Below are positions 15,560 through 23,319 of a stretch of 26,655 nucleotides of DNA, one piece after another. Under the pieces are notes generated by a model, which had not been told where the DNA came from, made no database searches, and was given only the letters and a program-made list of their open reading frames with translations. Both the position numbers and the translations under genes were made by a program. Source of the stretch: JBFKQC01 sp041627895 (GTDB taxonomy: Bacteria > Pseudomonadota > Alphaproteobacteria > Rhodobacterales > Rhodobacteraceae); NCBI GenBank assembly GCA_041627895.1, contig JBFKQC010000056.1, positions 1 to 26,655 of the forward strand, written 5' to 3'. Positions within the stretch are counted from its first letter, which is position 1; the number at the start of each line of letters is the position of its first letter.

Positions 15560-16603
15560 ATGGCTGAAATCCAGATCAAGAACGTCGCTAAGACCTTTGG
15601 CAGCTACACCGCGCTGCATGACATCAACCTGACCATCGCCGACCAGGAATTCATGGTGCTTCTGGGCGCCTCGGGCTGCGGCAAGACCACGCTTCTGCGG
15701 ATCGTCGCAGGCCTGGAAACCGCCACGACCGGCGAGGTCTGGATCGGCGGGCGGCGTGTCGATCACCTGGCGCCCAAGGATCGTGGCATCGCCATGGTGT
15801 TCCAGAACTACGCCGTCTTTCCGCACCTGACCGTGTTCGAGAATATCGGTTTCGGCCTGCGGATGCAGAAACTGCCGAACGACCAGGTGAAGCGCCGGGT
15901 CGAGCGGGTCGCCACGCTGATGCATATCGAGCAGCTTTTGAAACGGTATTCGGGCGAGCTGTCCGGCGGCCAGCGCCAGCGCGTCGCCGTGGCCCGTGCC
16001 CTGGCGATGGAACCCGACGTGATCCTCATGGACGAACCCCTGTCGAACCTCGACGCGCTGCTGCGCATGGAGATGCGGGCCGAGCTGAAGGGCGTGCTGG
16101 CGGAATCGAAGACCACCGCGATCTACGTCACCCATGACCAGGTCGAGGCGATGTCAATGGCCGACCGGATCAGCGTCATGCATCAGGGCAAGATCGTTCA
16201 GGCCGCCACGCCGATCGAGGTCTACCGCAACCCGGCCGCCGAATTCGTCGCCGGCTTCATCGGCAACCCGCCGATGAATTTCCTGCGCGCGGAACCGGCC
16301 GGCGAGGGCAAGTGGAAGGTCGCGGGTCAGGTCCTCGACGGGCCGAGCACCGGCAAGGGCCCGCTGCAATTCGCGATCCGGCCCGAGGATATCGACCCCG
16401 CCGACCAGGGATTGACTGCCATTGCCAAGGTCGTCGAGCCGCTGGGCGCGCATCTGCTGGTCACTTGCGAGGTCGACGGCACGCTGTTCAGGGCGGTTCT
16501 GGACAGCGATCTGCAGGTCAAGCCCGGCGACAAGCTGACACTGGCGCCGCAGCCCGACCGGGTGCGCTGGTTCGACCCGCAATCCACGCTGGCTGTCGCG
16601 TGA
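15560..16603 (+). CDS. Carbohydrate ABC transporter ATP-binding protein (MsmK/UgpC type)
   Basis: ATPase of the sugar importer, 347 residues. Walker A is GASGCGKT (36-43), the Q-loop is in VFQNYAVFPHLT (80-91), the signature is LSGGQRQR (134-141), Walker B is VILMDEPLSNLD (154-165), and the switch histidine is in TAIYVTHDQVEAMSMADRI. From about residue 235 a TOBE-type domain follows (PPMNFLRAE; LQFAIRPEDIDP; PLGAHLLVTCEVDG), as in MsmK, UgpC and MalK. An AGGAAAA ribosome site lies before the ATG. The hydrolase gene starts 11 bp after it. ATPases of this group can serve several transporters. Confidence 0.94.
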   Translation: MAEIQIKNVAKTFGSYTALHDINLTIADQEFMVLLGASGCGKTTLLRIVAGLETATTGEVWIGGRRVDHLAPKDRGIAMVFQNYAVFPHLTVFENIGFGLRMQKLPNDQVKRRVERVATLMHIEQLLKRYSGELSGGQRQRVAVARALAMEPDVILMDEPLSNLDALLRMEMRAELKGVLAESKTTAIYVTHDQVEAMSMADRISVMHQGKIVQAATPIEVYRNPAAEFVAGFIGNPPMNFLRAEPAGEGKWKVAGQVLDGPSTGKGPLQFAIRPEDIDPADQGLTAIAKVVEPLGAHLLVTCEVDGTLFRAVLDSDLQVKPGDKLTLAPQPDRVRWFDPQSTLAVA

Positions 16604-16614
16604 AAGGCAGACCC

Positions 16615-17889
16615 ATGACCAAAGACATGATCGAACGTGCCAAGGCGACGATGCGGAAGAACGACCGCGGGCACTATACCGTGCCGACGCATGGGCTTTA
16701 CCCCTTCCAGTGGAACTGGGACAGCGCGCTCAGCGCGCTCGGCTTCAGCCGGTTCGACGAGGACCGCGCCTGGACCGAGGTCGAGACGCTGCTGTCGCAC
16801 CAATGGGACGACGGCATGGTGCCGCACATCATCTTTCACGAGCATGACGACGGCTACTTCCCGGGGCCGGAGGTCTGGGATACCGGGCGCAAGGTGCCGA
16901 CCACCGGGATCACCCAGCCCGCGGTGGCGGGCTATTCGGTGCGCCAGCTTTACCGCCGGGCCCAGGACCGCAGCGCGGCCGAGCGCCGGGCGCGCGCGCT
17001 GCTGCCGAAAATTCACGCCTGGCACGAATGGTTCTACCGCTGCCGCGATCCCGAAGGCACCGGGCTGGTGGCGATCATCCACCCCTGGGAATCGGGCCGC
17101 GACAACTCGGTCGACTGGGACGCCGCGTTCGAGCGTGTGCCGACCGAGGGCGTGATGCCCTTCACCCGCCGCGACACCCAGCACGCCAACCCCGAACACC
17201 GGCCCACCCAGGCCCAGTACGAACGCTATATCTGGCTGGTGCAGCTGTTCCGCGGGCTGAAATGGGACAATTCCAGGCTGCACGACGCCTCGCCGTTCCG
17301 GATCGTCGACCCCGGCTTCAACGCGATCCTGATCCGCAGTTGCAGCGAACTGGCCGAACTGGCAGACGATCTCGGCGAGGCCAAGATCGCCGCGCGCTCG
17401 CGCGAGCTGGCGGATCGCGGGATCGCCGCCTTGGAAGACCTGTGGAGCGACAAGCGAGGTCAATACCTGTGCTACGACCGGGCGACCGCCGAACTTGTCG
17501 ACACCCCGTCCTCTGGCGGGCTGCTCGCCGCCTTCGCGGCGGTCCCGGCAAACCGGGCCAGTGCCATCGCCGAAACCATCACCAGATGGGGCGAGAAGGT
17601 CAATTTCCTGGTGCCCAGCCATGACCCGGCCTCGCCGGATTTCGATAGCCTGCGGTACTGGCGCGGGCCGGTCTGGCTGGTGGTGAACTACATGATCTCG
17701 AACGGGCTGGAGCGCGCCGGCGAGACCGAGGTCGCAAACCGCATCGTGTCCGACAGCCTGCGTCTGATCGAGGAAAGCGGCTTTGCGGAATACTACAGCC
17801 CGCTCGACGCCGAGCCCTGCGGCGGCGGCAGCTTTACCTGGACCGCCGCAATGGTGATCGAATTCCTGACACGGGAGAGCGCCAAGTGA
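16615..17889 (+). CDS. GH63-type glycosidase, probable mannosylglycerate/glucosylglycerate hydrolase
   Basis: A 424-residue (alpha/alpha)6-barrel enzyme whose length and motifs match bacterial mannosylglycerate and glucosylglycerate hydrolases of GH63. Seen are GLYPFQWNWDSA (28-38), QWDDGMVPHIIFH (63-75), YFPGPEVW (81-88), GITQPAVAGY (98-107), HPWESGRDNSVDWD (156-169) holding the probable general acid D163, YWRGPVWLVVNYMI (348-361), and the C-terminal AEYYSPLDAEPCGGGSFTWTA with probable base E392. There is no signal peptide, so it works in the cytosol on imported substrate, releasing a hexose plus D-glycerate if the substrate is mannosyl- or glucosylglycerate. It starts 11 bp after the ATPase gene and ends in a GTGA overlap with the isomerase gene. 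The exact substrate is inferred. Confidence 0.82.
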   Translation: MTKDMIERAKATMRKNDRGHYTVPTHGLYPFQWNWDSALSALGFSRFDEDRAWTEVETLLSHQWDDGMVPHIIFHEHDDGYFPGPEVWDTGRKVPTTGITQPAVAGYSVRQLYRRAQDRSAAERRARALLPKIHAWHEWFYRCRDPEGTGLVAIIHPWESGRDNSVDWDAAFERVPTEGVMPFTRRDTQHANPEHRPTQAQYERYIWLVQLFRGLKWDNSRLHDASPFRIVDPGFNAILIRSCSELAELADDLGEAKIAARSRELADRGIAALEDLWSDKRGQYLCYDRATAELVDTPSSGGLLAAFAAVPANRASAIAETITRWGEKVNFLVPSHDPASPDFDSLRYWRGPVWLVVNYMISNGLERAGETEVANRIVSDSLRLIEESGFAEYYSPLDAEPCGGGSFTWTAAMVIEFLTRESAK

Positions 17890-18572
17890 AACGCTCGCGC
17901 GTCAACGAGATCATGGCGGACGCGGACGACATGATCCGCAGTTTCGGCTTTGCGCTGCCGCCTTTCGCCTATTGGACGCCGGATGAGTTCAAGGCGCGAA
18001 AGGATGCCGCACGCCACGTCATCGACGCCCGCTGCGGCTGGGACATCACCGACTACGGCGCCGGTCGGTTCGATGAGTTGGGCCTGTTCCTGTTCACCCT
18101 GCGCAACGGGCGGCTGGCCGACCTGCAGCGCGGCGGCGGCATGTGCTATGCCGAGAAGCTGCTGATCTCGCGGCAGGATCAGCTCAGCCCGATGCACACC
18201 CACGTCATCAAGGCCGAAGACATCATCAACCGCGGCGGCGCGACATTGGTGATCCAGCTATACGGCTCGGATGATCAGGGCAACTTCGCCGAGGATCGCG
18301 GCGGAACGGTCTGGTGTGATGGCATTCGCCGAGACTTCACCGCAGGCGAGAAGATCAAATTCGCGCCCGGAGAAAGCGTGACGCTGATGCCCGGCGACTG
18401 GCACGCGTTCTGGGGCGAGGGCGGCGATGTGCTGATCGGCGAGGTCTCGACCGTCAACGACGACGAGACCGACAACATCTTCCGCGAACCAATCGGCCGC
18501 TTTGCCGAAATCGAAGAGGATGTGGCCCCGACGCATTTTCTGGTCAGCGACTATCGCAGCTGGCTCGGATGA
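17886..18572 (+). CDS. D-lyxose ketol-isomerase (D-lyxose/D-mannose isomerase)
   Basis: Cupin-fold sugar isomerase, 228 residues, like the roughly 227-residue enterobacterial enzyme. It interconverts D-lyxose and D-xylulose and, in known members, D-mannose and D-fructose, using Mn2+. Metal ligands are visible as H104, H106 and E111 in SPMHTHVIKAEDIINRGG and H173 in MPGDWHAFWG. Other family blocks are YAEKLLISRQDQLSP and EVSTVNDDETDNIF. The start is GTG at 17886, overlapping the hydrolase stop. As last gene of the operon it most sensibly handles the sugar released by the hydrolase, which favours mannose over glucose. Confidence 0.88.
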   Translation: MKRSRVNEIMADADDMIRSFGFALPPFAYWTPDEFKARKDAARHVIDARCGWDITDYGAGRFDELGLFLFTLRNGRLADLQRGGGMCYAEKLLISRQDQLSPMHTHVIKAEDIINRGGATLVIQLYGSDDQGNFAEDRGGTVWCDGIRRDFTAGEKIKFAPGESVTLMPGDWHAFWGEGGDVLIGEVSTVNDDETDNIFREPIGRFAEIEEDVAPTHFLVSDYRSWLG

Positions 18573-18760
18573 GCGATTGATCGGCAGGACGAAGCGGCAG
18601 ATCCGGGGATCATCCGGGCCGCCGGACGGTCTCGCGACCACCAGCCGAGGCCAGGCGCGCACCCGCACCGCACTGAGATCTTCGAGGCGACCCACGCAGG
18701 GCTGGGTGCTGCCGGATACGCCACTTCCGAAGCGGATTCCTCCAACGAGATTTGTGCTAA

Positions 18761-18835
18761 TGGTGCCCGGGGGCGGAATCGAACCACCGACACGAGGATT
18801 TTCAGTCCACTGCTCTACCCCTGAGCTACCCGGGC
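18761..18835 (-). tRNA. tRNA-Phe (GAA)
   Basis: The minus strand folds as a 75-base tRNA: acceptor GCCCGGG/CCCGGGC, D arm GCTC/GAGC, anticodon loop CTGAAAA (anticodon GAA), five-base variable region GTGTC, T arm GGTGG-TTCGATT-CCGCC, discriminator A and an encoded CCA. The anticodon stem GTGGA/TCCTC has a T-T mismatch at the second pair (28-42). The 188 bp to its left, after the isomerase gene, hold nothing recognisable beyond weak inverted repeats. Confidence 0.95.
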
Positions 18836-18989
18836 ACGGGTGAGCGGTGTTCCGCTCGGGTGGGCGGGTTTTAGGGTGCAGGGGCGGGGGTGTCCAGAGG
18901 GATTCTGCCGTTCGGCATCGCGCAAGGACCGGGGCGCGGAAGGCGGCCGTTCAACCCGTTTCCCGGGTCTCGCCGCGTTGCGCCGGCGC

Positions 18990-20012
18990 TCAGCCGATCA
19001 GGGCGGCAAGCCGGGGACGGGCGCGTTTGCGCTGCAATTCGAAATGGCCGAGCGGCGTCCAGCCGGCCAGGATGGTTTCGACTTCGTCGGTGCGGAACGC
19101 GGCGCGCAGCGCGGCCTCGACGGTGCGCCGGTTCTTCTTGGCCATCGGTGCCATGTCGACCGCGATCTGCCCGCCGAGGCCGCGCAGCCGCAGCGCGCGG
19201 GGCAGGGCGCGGGCACAGGCAATGTTCGCCTTGAGTCCAGCGGCGAAGGACCCGTCGGGGCCGGTGTTGACGTCGACCGCCACCAGCGCTCGGGTCTCTT
19301 CGACGACCATGGTGGCTCCGCCGCCGAGGCGCACCTCGGGCCCGCGGGCCGCGTCGATCAGGTCGAGAACGCCGAGCGTCCGGAACGCACCGTCTTCGCG
19401 CACCACGTCGGCCACATCCGGCCAGTCCCGCCACGCAATCCGCCATGGACCGTCGCCGTCGAGCAGCCGGGCGGGCTCGTCCACGGAACCGCCGATCACC
19501 TGTTCGGCAGCGGCGCGCATCGTGGCGATGTCGGCGGCGATCTGGTCCGCGCCGCCACCCGTGCAAGCGCTGCGCAGGATCAGCCCCATCGTGCTGCCCT
19601 CCATGCCGGCGCCGGCCAGGTCGGCCAGGCGCAGCCGCTCGGCCTCGTCGCGGATGCTGCGGGCCAGGTTCAGCCCCGGCACAGCGGGGGTGACGATGGC
19701 GTAGCGGCTCTTGAACAGAACGCGGTCGGTGACCGGGATCGCCTTGCCGGGCTCGGCATAGCCGGTGACTTGCACCGTCACCGCGGCGCCCTGGCGTAAA
19801 CCCTTGGCGCCGCGGAGGTAGGCCGACCCGTCCGGCGTCTTCAGAAAGACACCGCCCTGGCCCTTCATTGGCCGGTCGGCGACGGCGCGGTAGACCGTGC
19901 CGGGCGCCGGATCGTCCGCGGCAATCAACAGGTCGTCGAGTTCGCCGTCGACGAGCAGCGCCGCGGCCTCGCGCCCGGCGACCCGGTCGAGAACGATCTG
20001 GCGGCCCTTCAC
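18990..20012 (-). CDS. Ribonuclease E/G family protein, short form
   Basis: RNA-cleaving enzyme of the RNase E/G family, 340 residues against about 490 for RNase G. It has the S1-like N-terminal part (GGVFLKTPDGSAYLRGAKGL; KSRYAIVTP), the 5'-sensor-like part (GSTMGLILRSACTGGG) and the DNase I-like catalytic part with both metal-binding aspartates, D247 in ALVAVDVNTG and D286 in GGQIAVDMAPM. The second motif differs from the canonical IDFIDM. The zinc-link CPxC motif and C-terminal scaffold are missing. It overlaps the maf stop by four bases. It is probably a secondary RNase beside a full RNase E elsewhere. Confidence 0.9.
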   Translation of the reverse strand: MKGRQIVLDRVAGREAAALLVDGELDDLLIAADDPAPGTVYRAVADRPMKGQGGVFLKTPDGSAYLRGAKGLRQGAAVTVQVTGYAEPGKAIPVTDRVLFKSRYAIVTPAVPGLNLARSIRDEAERLRLADLAGAGMEGSTMGLILRSACTGGGADQIAADIATMRAAAEQVIGGSVDEPARLLDGDGPWRIAWRDWPDVADVVREDGAFRTLGVLDLIDAARGPEVRLGGGATMVVEETRALVAVDVNTGPDGSFAAGLKANIACARALPRALRLRGLGGQIAVDMAPMAKKNRRTVEAALRAAFRTDEVETILAGWTPLGHFELQRKRARPRLAALIG

Positions 20013-20605
20013 GGCGCTTCGCCCACGGGCATGCCCGCCGCACGCAGAAGCTGCGCCGTCTCATAAACCGGCAGACCGACAATCGCGGTGTAGGACCCCT
20101 GGACCCAGGGAATGAAGGCACCCGCCGGCCCCTGGATCGCATAGCCGCCGGCCTTGCCGCGCCAGTCGCCGGTCGCGAGATAGCCGGCGATTTCCGCCTC
20201 GCTCAGGCGTTTCAGGCGCACGGCCGAGACCACGTCGCTCTGCCACACCCGCTCGCTACGCCTGACCGCGACGGCGGTGATCACCCGGTGCCTGCGCCCG
20301 GACAGCAGCCGAAGGAAGGCCGCGGCCTCGTCGGCGTCGCCGGGCTTGCCGAGAATCCTGCGCCCCAGCGCCACGGTCGTGTCGGCGCAAAGCGCGATCT
20401 CGCCGTCGACAAGCGTCATCGCGCCGGCCTTGGCCAGTGCGATACGGCGGCAATAGTCGCGGGGCGTTTCGCGGTCCAGCGGCGTTTCGTCGACGTTCGG
20501 CGGGCGCACATCGTCCGGCGCCAGTCCAAGCTGCGCCAGAAGCTCCAGCCGCCGGGGGCTGCCGGAGCCGAGAACGAGGCGCGGGCGCGCCCGTGAAACG
20601 GGCAC
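20009..20605 (-). CDS. maf: Maf-family nucleoside triphosphate pyrophosphatase
   Basis: Hydrolyses non-canonical or UTP/TTP-type nucleotides to monophosphates. The 198 residues carry the family motifs LVLGSGSPRRLELL (10-23), NVDETP, CADTTVAL with the catalytic aspartate, GKPGDADEAAAFLRLLSGRRHRVIT, and GKAGGYAIQGPAGAFI. The start is GTG at 20605, 5 bp after the infA stop. The stop overlaps the RNase gene start. This infA-maf-RNase E/G order is usual in Rhodobacterales. Confidence 0.93.
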   Translation of the reverse strand: MPVSRARPRLVLGSGSPRRLELLAQLGLAPDDVRPPNVDETPLDRETPRDYCRRIALAKAGAMTLVDGEIALCADTTVALGRRILGKPGDADEAAAFLRLLSGRRHRVITAVAVRRSERVWQSDVVSAVRLKRLSEAEIAGYLATGDWRGKAGGYAIQGPAGAFIPWVQGSYTAIVGLPVYETAQLLRAAGMPVGEAP

Positions 20606-20610
20606 GGGGC

Positions 20611-20829
20611 CTACTTGAAGCGGTAGTTGATCCGACCCTTGGTCAGATCGTAGGGCGTCATTTCAACCTGGACCCGGTCGCCTGCAAGCACGCGGATCCG
20701 GTTCTTGCGCATCTTTCCTGCCGTATGGGCGATGATCTCATGGCCGTTATCCAGCTCGACCCTGAACGTCGCATTCGGCAGGAGTTCCTTCACGACGCCG
20801 GGAAATTCGAGCATTTCTTCCTTGGCCAT
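20611..20829 (-). CDS. infA: Translation initiation factor IF-1
   Basis: 72-residue IF-1 of standard length: MAKEEMLEFPGVVKELLPNATFRVEL, then the OB-fold motifs NGHEIIAHTAGKMRKNRIRVLAGDRV and a KGRINYRFK end. The ATG at 20829 gives the family N-terminus; an in-frame start 9 codons upstream would add MGGRDDGVT, which IF-1 does not have. The 55-bp gap upstream holds a 6-bp hairpin (GCCCGC/GCGGGC, 20847-20863), so infA may have its own promoter or processing site after the nitrilase gene. Confidence 0.97.
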   Translation of the reverse strand: MAKEEMLEFPGVVKELLPNATFRVELDNGHEIIAHTAGKMRKNRIRVLAGDRVQVEMTPYDLTKGRINYRFK

Positions 20830-20884
20830 GGTCACTCCATCGTCGCGCCCGCCCATCGCGGGCCGCTGTTAGATGCGCCCTTTC

Positions 20885-21790
20885 TCAAGTTTTTTCAAGT
20901 TCCGATGCGCCGAGGGCCACACATTCCACCGTTTGTGTTCGCGGCACCTGTTCGGGCCAGTGGGCGACGTTCGCCACGCGGCCGTCGCGGCGCACCGCGG
21001 CGACGGCACCGGGTGCGATATCGGCATAGACCCAGCCGGGCGCGTTGAGCGCGCCCTCGGCCAGCACGCCGGTATCGGGAAAGCCCAGATCGGGCGGGCC
21101 ATAAATCGCCGCGGCGCCGGTGTTGGTGTCGACCGTCGGGTTCCATGAAACCGGGCCGACCGTGGGCGCGTGCACCACGACGCATTGCCCCTCGAGCGCG
21201 CGGGCCATGGCGCCGACCCGGACCCGCCAGTAGCCGGAAAGCTGTTCGGTGCAGGACGGCGCCAGGATGATTTCGGCCCCGGCCTCGACCAGCACGCGGG
21301 CCAGAAGCGGGAATTCGACGTCATAGCAGATCAGGATGCCGATCCGGCCGAGCGCGGTGTCGAACAGCTTGAGCCGCCCGCCGGGACGCACGTCCAGGGA
21401 GTCGCGCTCGTAACGGGTCATCACCTGCTTGTCCTGATGCGCCCGGCTGCCGTCGGGCGCAAAGAGCCGCGCGCGGTTCACCGGGCGTGGCCCGGGGTCG
21501 TAGACCGGACCGCTGGCGGCCAGGATGTGGACGCCGTATTGGCGGGCAAGCCCGGCGTGTAGGTCGTCGGCGGCCCCGATACGCTCGGCGACGGCGCAAA
21601 GCGCGGCCTCCTGATCGCCGGCGATCGCGGGGCCGGCGAGCGAGGCCAGCTCCATCGCGCCGTATTCCGGGAATGCCAGCAGATCGGCGCCCTGTCCCGC
21701 GGCCTCGGCAACCCATCGCGAAAGCTTTGCCTCATAATCCGCCCAGGCGTCGAACCAGTCGAGCGGATAGGCGGCGGCGGCGATCCTCAT
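20885..21790 (-). CDS. Carbon-nitrogen hydrolase (nitrilase superfamily)
   Basis: 301-residue amidase or nitrilase-type enzyme with the complete catalytic set: E42 in LLAFPEYGAMEL, K121 in AHQDKQVMTRYER and the nucleophile C155 in GILICYDVEFPLLARVL. No signal or membrane segment, so cytosolic. The frame is open far upstream, but the ATG at 21790 gives the typical MRIAAAAYPLDWF start and overlaps the GNAT stop (ATGA). The substrate is unknown; small amides, omega-amides and carbamoyl compounds are all possible. Coupling to an acetyltransferase suggests they act on related substrates, perhaps acylated amines. The pair seems to be an addition to the conserved operon. Confidence 0.9.
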   Translation of the reverse strand: MRIAAAAYPLDWFDAWADYEAKLSRWVAEAAGQGADLLAFPEYGAMELASLAGPAIAGDQEAALCAVAERIGAADDLHAGLARQYGVHILAASGPVYDPGPRPVNRARLFAPDGSRAHQDKQVMTRYERDSLDVRPGGRLKLFDTALGRIGILICYDVEFPLLARVLVEAGAEIILAPSCTEQLSGYWRVRVGAMARALEGQCVVVHAPTVGPVSWNPTVDTNTGAAAIYGPPDLGFPDTGVLAEGALNAPGWVYADIAPGAVAAVRRDGRVANVAHWPEQVPRTQTVECVALGASELEKT

Positions 21791-22374
21791 AACAGCTTGC
21801 TCCAGACCTGCAGAAGCTTCTCGGTGGCGTCCGGCCTGTCGGTATCCTTCCACGAAAACCGCGCGAATGCACCGTGCAGGGGCGCATAGCCCCGCGCCCG
21901 CCAGAACGGGTCGAGCGGGCGGTAGCCTGCCGGTCGCAGCGGGTGGTCGGCGGGGCGCGCGACGGCACAGAATACCGAATGCGTGCGGCCGAGCGCGCGG
22001 CCATGCGCCTCGCGGTGGTCGAAAAACGCGTGGCCTGCGCCTTGGCCGCGGTAGTCCGGCAACAGCACGCTTTCGGCGCAATAGAATATCCGTGCCAGTG
22101 GCACATCCAGGGCGGCGAGCGGTGCTGCGAACTCGGCGGCGTGGTCCTCCATCGGGGTGCCGGTGGCCGCACCGACCAGCCGCACGCCGTCGAAGGCGCC
22201 GACAAGGATCGCGCCCGGGCTGTCGCGGTAGGCGGCGACATAGCGCCGCTCGTAGTCGAGGTCGCCATCGTAGAGATATGGCCAGTCGCGGAACACCGCT
22301 ATCCGAAGCCGCGCGAGGTCGTCCAGCGCCGCATCCAGCGCATCGCCTGTCAGCGGGCGGACCGAGAGGCTCAT
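21787..22374 (-). CDS. GNAT-family N-acetyltransferase
   Basis: 195 residues with the GNAT fold: LRIAVFRDWPYLYDGDLDYERRYVAAY (substrate side), GAILVGAFDGVRLVGAATGTPM (beta strands), and the acetyl-CoA motif SVLLPDYRGQGAGHAFFDHREAHGRALG, with RGQGAG as the pyrophosphate loop. The C-terminal FWRARGYAPLHGAFARFSWKD is typical of amine or amino-acid acetyltransferases. The start at 22374 (MSLSVRPL) overlaps the phosphatase stop, and its own stop overlaps the nitrilase start, so three genes are translationally chained. The acceptor is not predictable. Confidence 0.9.
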   Translation of the reverse strand: MSLSVRPLTGDALDAALDDLARLRIAVFRDWPYLYDGDLDYERRYVAAYRDSPGAILVGAFDGVRLVGAATGTPMEDHAAEFAAPLAALDVPLARIFYCAESVLLPDYRGQGAGHAFFDHREAHGRALGRTHSVFCAVARPADHPLRPAGYRPLDPFWRARGYAPLHGAFARFSWKDTDRPDATEKLLQVWSKLL

Positions 22375-22835
22375 TCGTCCTCGCGGGTCGGCGGGCCGAA
22401 GCGTTCGAGCATCCGCGCCATGATCTGGTCGCGGGTCTGCCGATAGGCGGCGAGCTTTTCCTCGCGCCTGGTGCCCAGGCCGGTGGGGTCGAGGATCGGC
22501 CAGTATTCCACATCGAGGTGATAGTATCGGGTCAGTTCCAGCGCCTGGCGCTGGCTGGCCGGCGACAGGGCGACCACCAGGTCGAAGCCCGACAGGTCGT
22601 CGCCCCATTGCTGCATCTCCTCGAAGGACCGCGAGCGGTGGCGGCTAAGCTCGACGCCGATCTCGTTGCAGACGGCAATGGCGAATCCGTCGATTTCCAG
22701 GTCGTTCCGAACGCCCGCGGACTGAACATAGGCGTCCTGGCCGTATAGCTTCTTCATCAGCCCCTCGGCCATCGGCGAGCGGACGGCGTTGTGATCGCAG
22801 CAGAACAGAACCGAGGATGGGATCTCCCCCGCCAA
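22371..22835 (-). CDS. Low-molecular-weight protein-tyrosine-phosphatase-like protein
   Basis: 154-residue protein of the LMW-PTP/arsenate-reductase superfamily. The P-loop is SSVLFCCDHNAVRSPMAEG with nucleophile C13 and R19 (C-x5-R), and the general acid is probably D116 in YWPILDPTG. The N-terminal strand and the DLVVALSP segment fit the fold. It has no extra cysteines placed as in thioredoxin-linked arsenate reductases, so phosphatase is more likely than ArsC. The only usable start is TTG at 22835, 4 bp after the UPF0262 stop, following a G-rich stretch. Neighbours match the conserved hisD cluster. Confidence 0.88.
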   Translation of the reverse strand: MAGEIPSSVLFCCDHNAVRSPMAEGLMKKLYGQDAYVQSAGVRNDLEIDGFAIAVCNEIGVELSRHRSRSFEEMQQWGDDLSGFDLVVALSPASQRQALELTRYYHLDVEYWPILDPTGLGTRREEKLAAYRQTRDQIMARMLERFGPPTREDE

Positions 22836-22839
22836 CCGC

Positions 22840-23319
22840 TCAGCCCCCCCAGTGCAGGACGCAGATCAGGGTGAACAGCCGCCGCGCCGTGTCGATATCC
22901 ACCTCGGCCTTGCCTTCGAGGCGCTCCTGCAACACGCGGGCGCCCTCGTTGTGGATGCCGCGGCGCGCCATGTCGATCGCCTCGATCTGGCTCGGAGGCA
23001 GGCGCTTGACCGCGTCGAAATAGCTGTCGCAAATCTGGTAATAGTCCTTGACCGTCTGCCGGAACGGACCGAGCGACAGGTGGAATGCGCCGACCTCGCG
23101 GCCGTCCTCGGTGGCGAGGTCGAAGACCAGCCGCTTGTCGCGGATCGCGAGGTTCAGCCTGTAGGGCCCGGCCGGGATTGCGCGGCCGTCGCGATCCGGC
23201 AGGGCAAAGCTGTTGTCCTCGAGCAGGTCGAAGATCGCCACCCGGCGCTCCTGCTCGATCTCCGGCGTGGGCGGCGGCAGCGCGCTGTCGTCGATGGTGA
23301 CGTCGGACAGGCGGCTCAT
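22840..23319 (-). CDS. UPF0262 family protein
   Basis: 159-residue protein of unknown function, well conserved in alphaproteobacteria and nearly always found just after hisD. Recognisable blocks are SDVTIDDSALPPPTPEIEQERRVAIFDLLEDN, PYRLNLAIRDKRLVFDL, FHLSLGPFRQTVKDYYQICDSY and EAIDMARRGIHNEGARVLQERL. The ATG at 23319 overlaps the hisD stop (ATGA). The family is soluble with no known catalytic motif; its constant pairing with hisD does not prove a role in histidine synthesis. Confidence 0.92.
   Translation of the reverse strand: MSRLSDVTIDDSALPPPTPEIEQERRVAIFDLLEDNSFALPDRDGRAIPAGPYRLNLAIRDKRLVFDLATEDGREVGAFHLSLGPFRQTVKDYYQICDSYFDAVKRLPPSQIEAIDMARRGIHNEGARVLQERLEGKAEVDIDTARRLFTLICVLHWGG

Noticed and set aside
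14567..16135. 522-codon minus-strand open frame
   Set aside because: Antisense to permease and ATPase genes whose plus-strand products carry EAA, Walker and signature motifs.
18502..18843. 113-codon plus-strand ORF ending GGGIEPPTRGFSVHCSTPELPGHG
   Set aside because: The C-terminal part is the well-known false peptide made by translating the antisense of a tRNA gene; here it is tRNA-Phe.
20847..20863. Hairpin upstream of infA as terminator of the nitrilase gene
   Set aside because: A 6-bp stem without a T-run; it could equally be part of the infA leader, so it is mentioned only in the infA entry.
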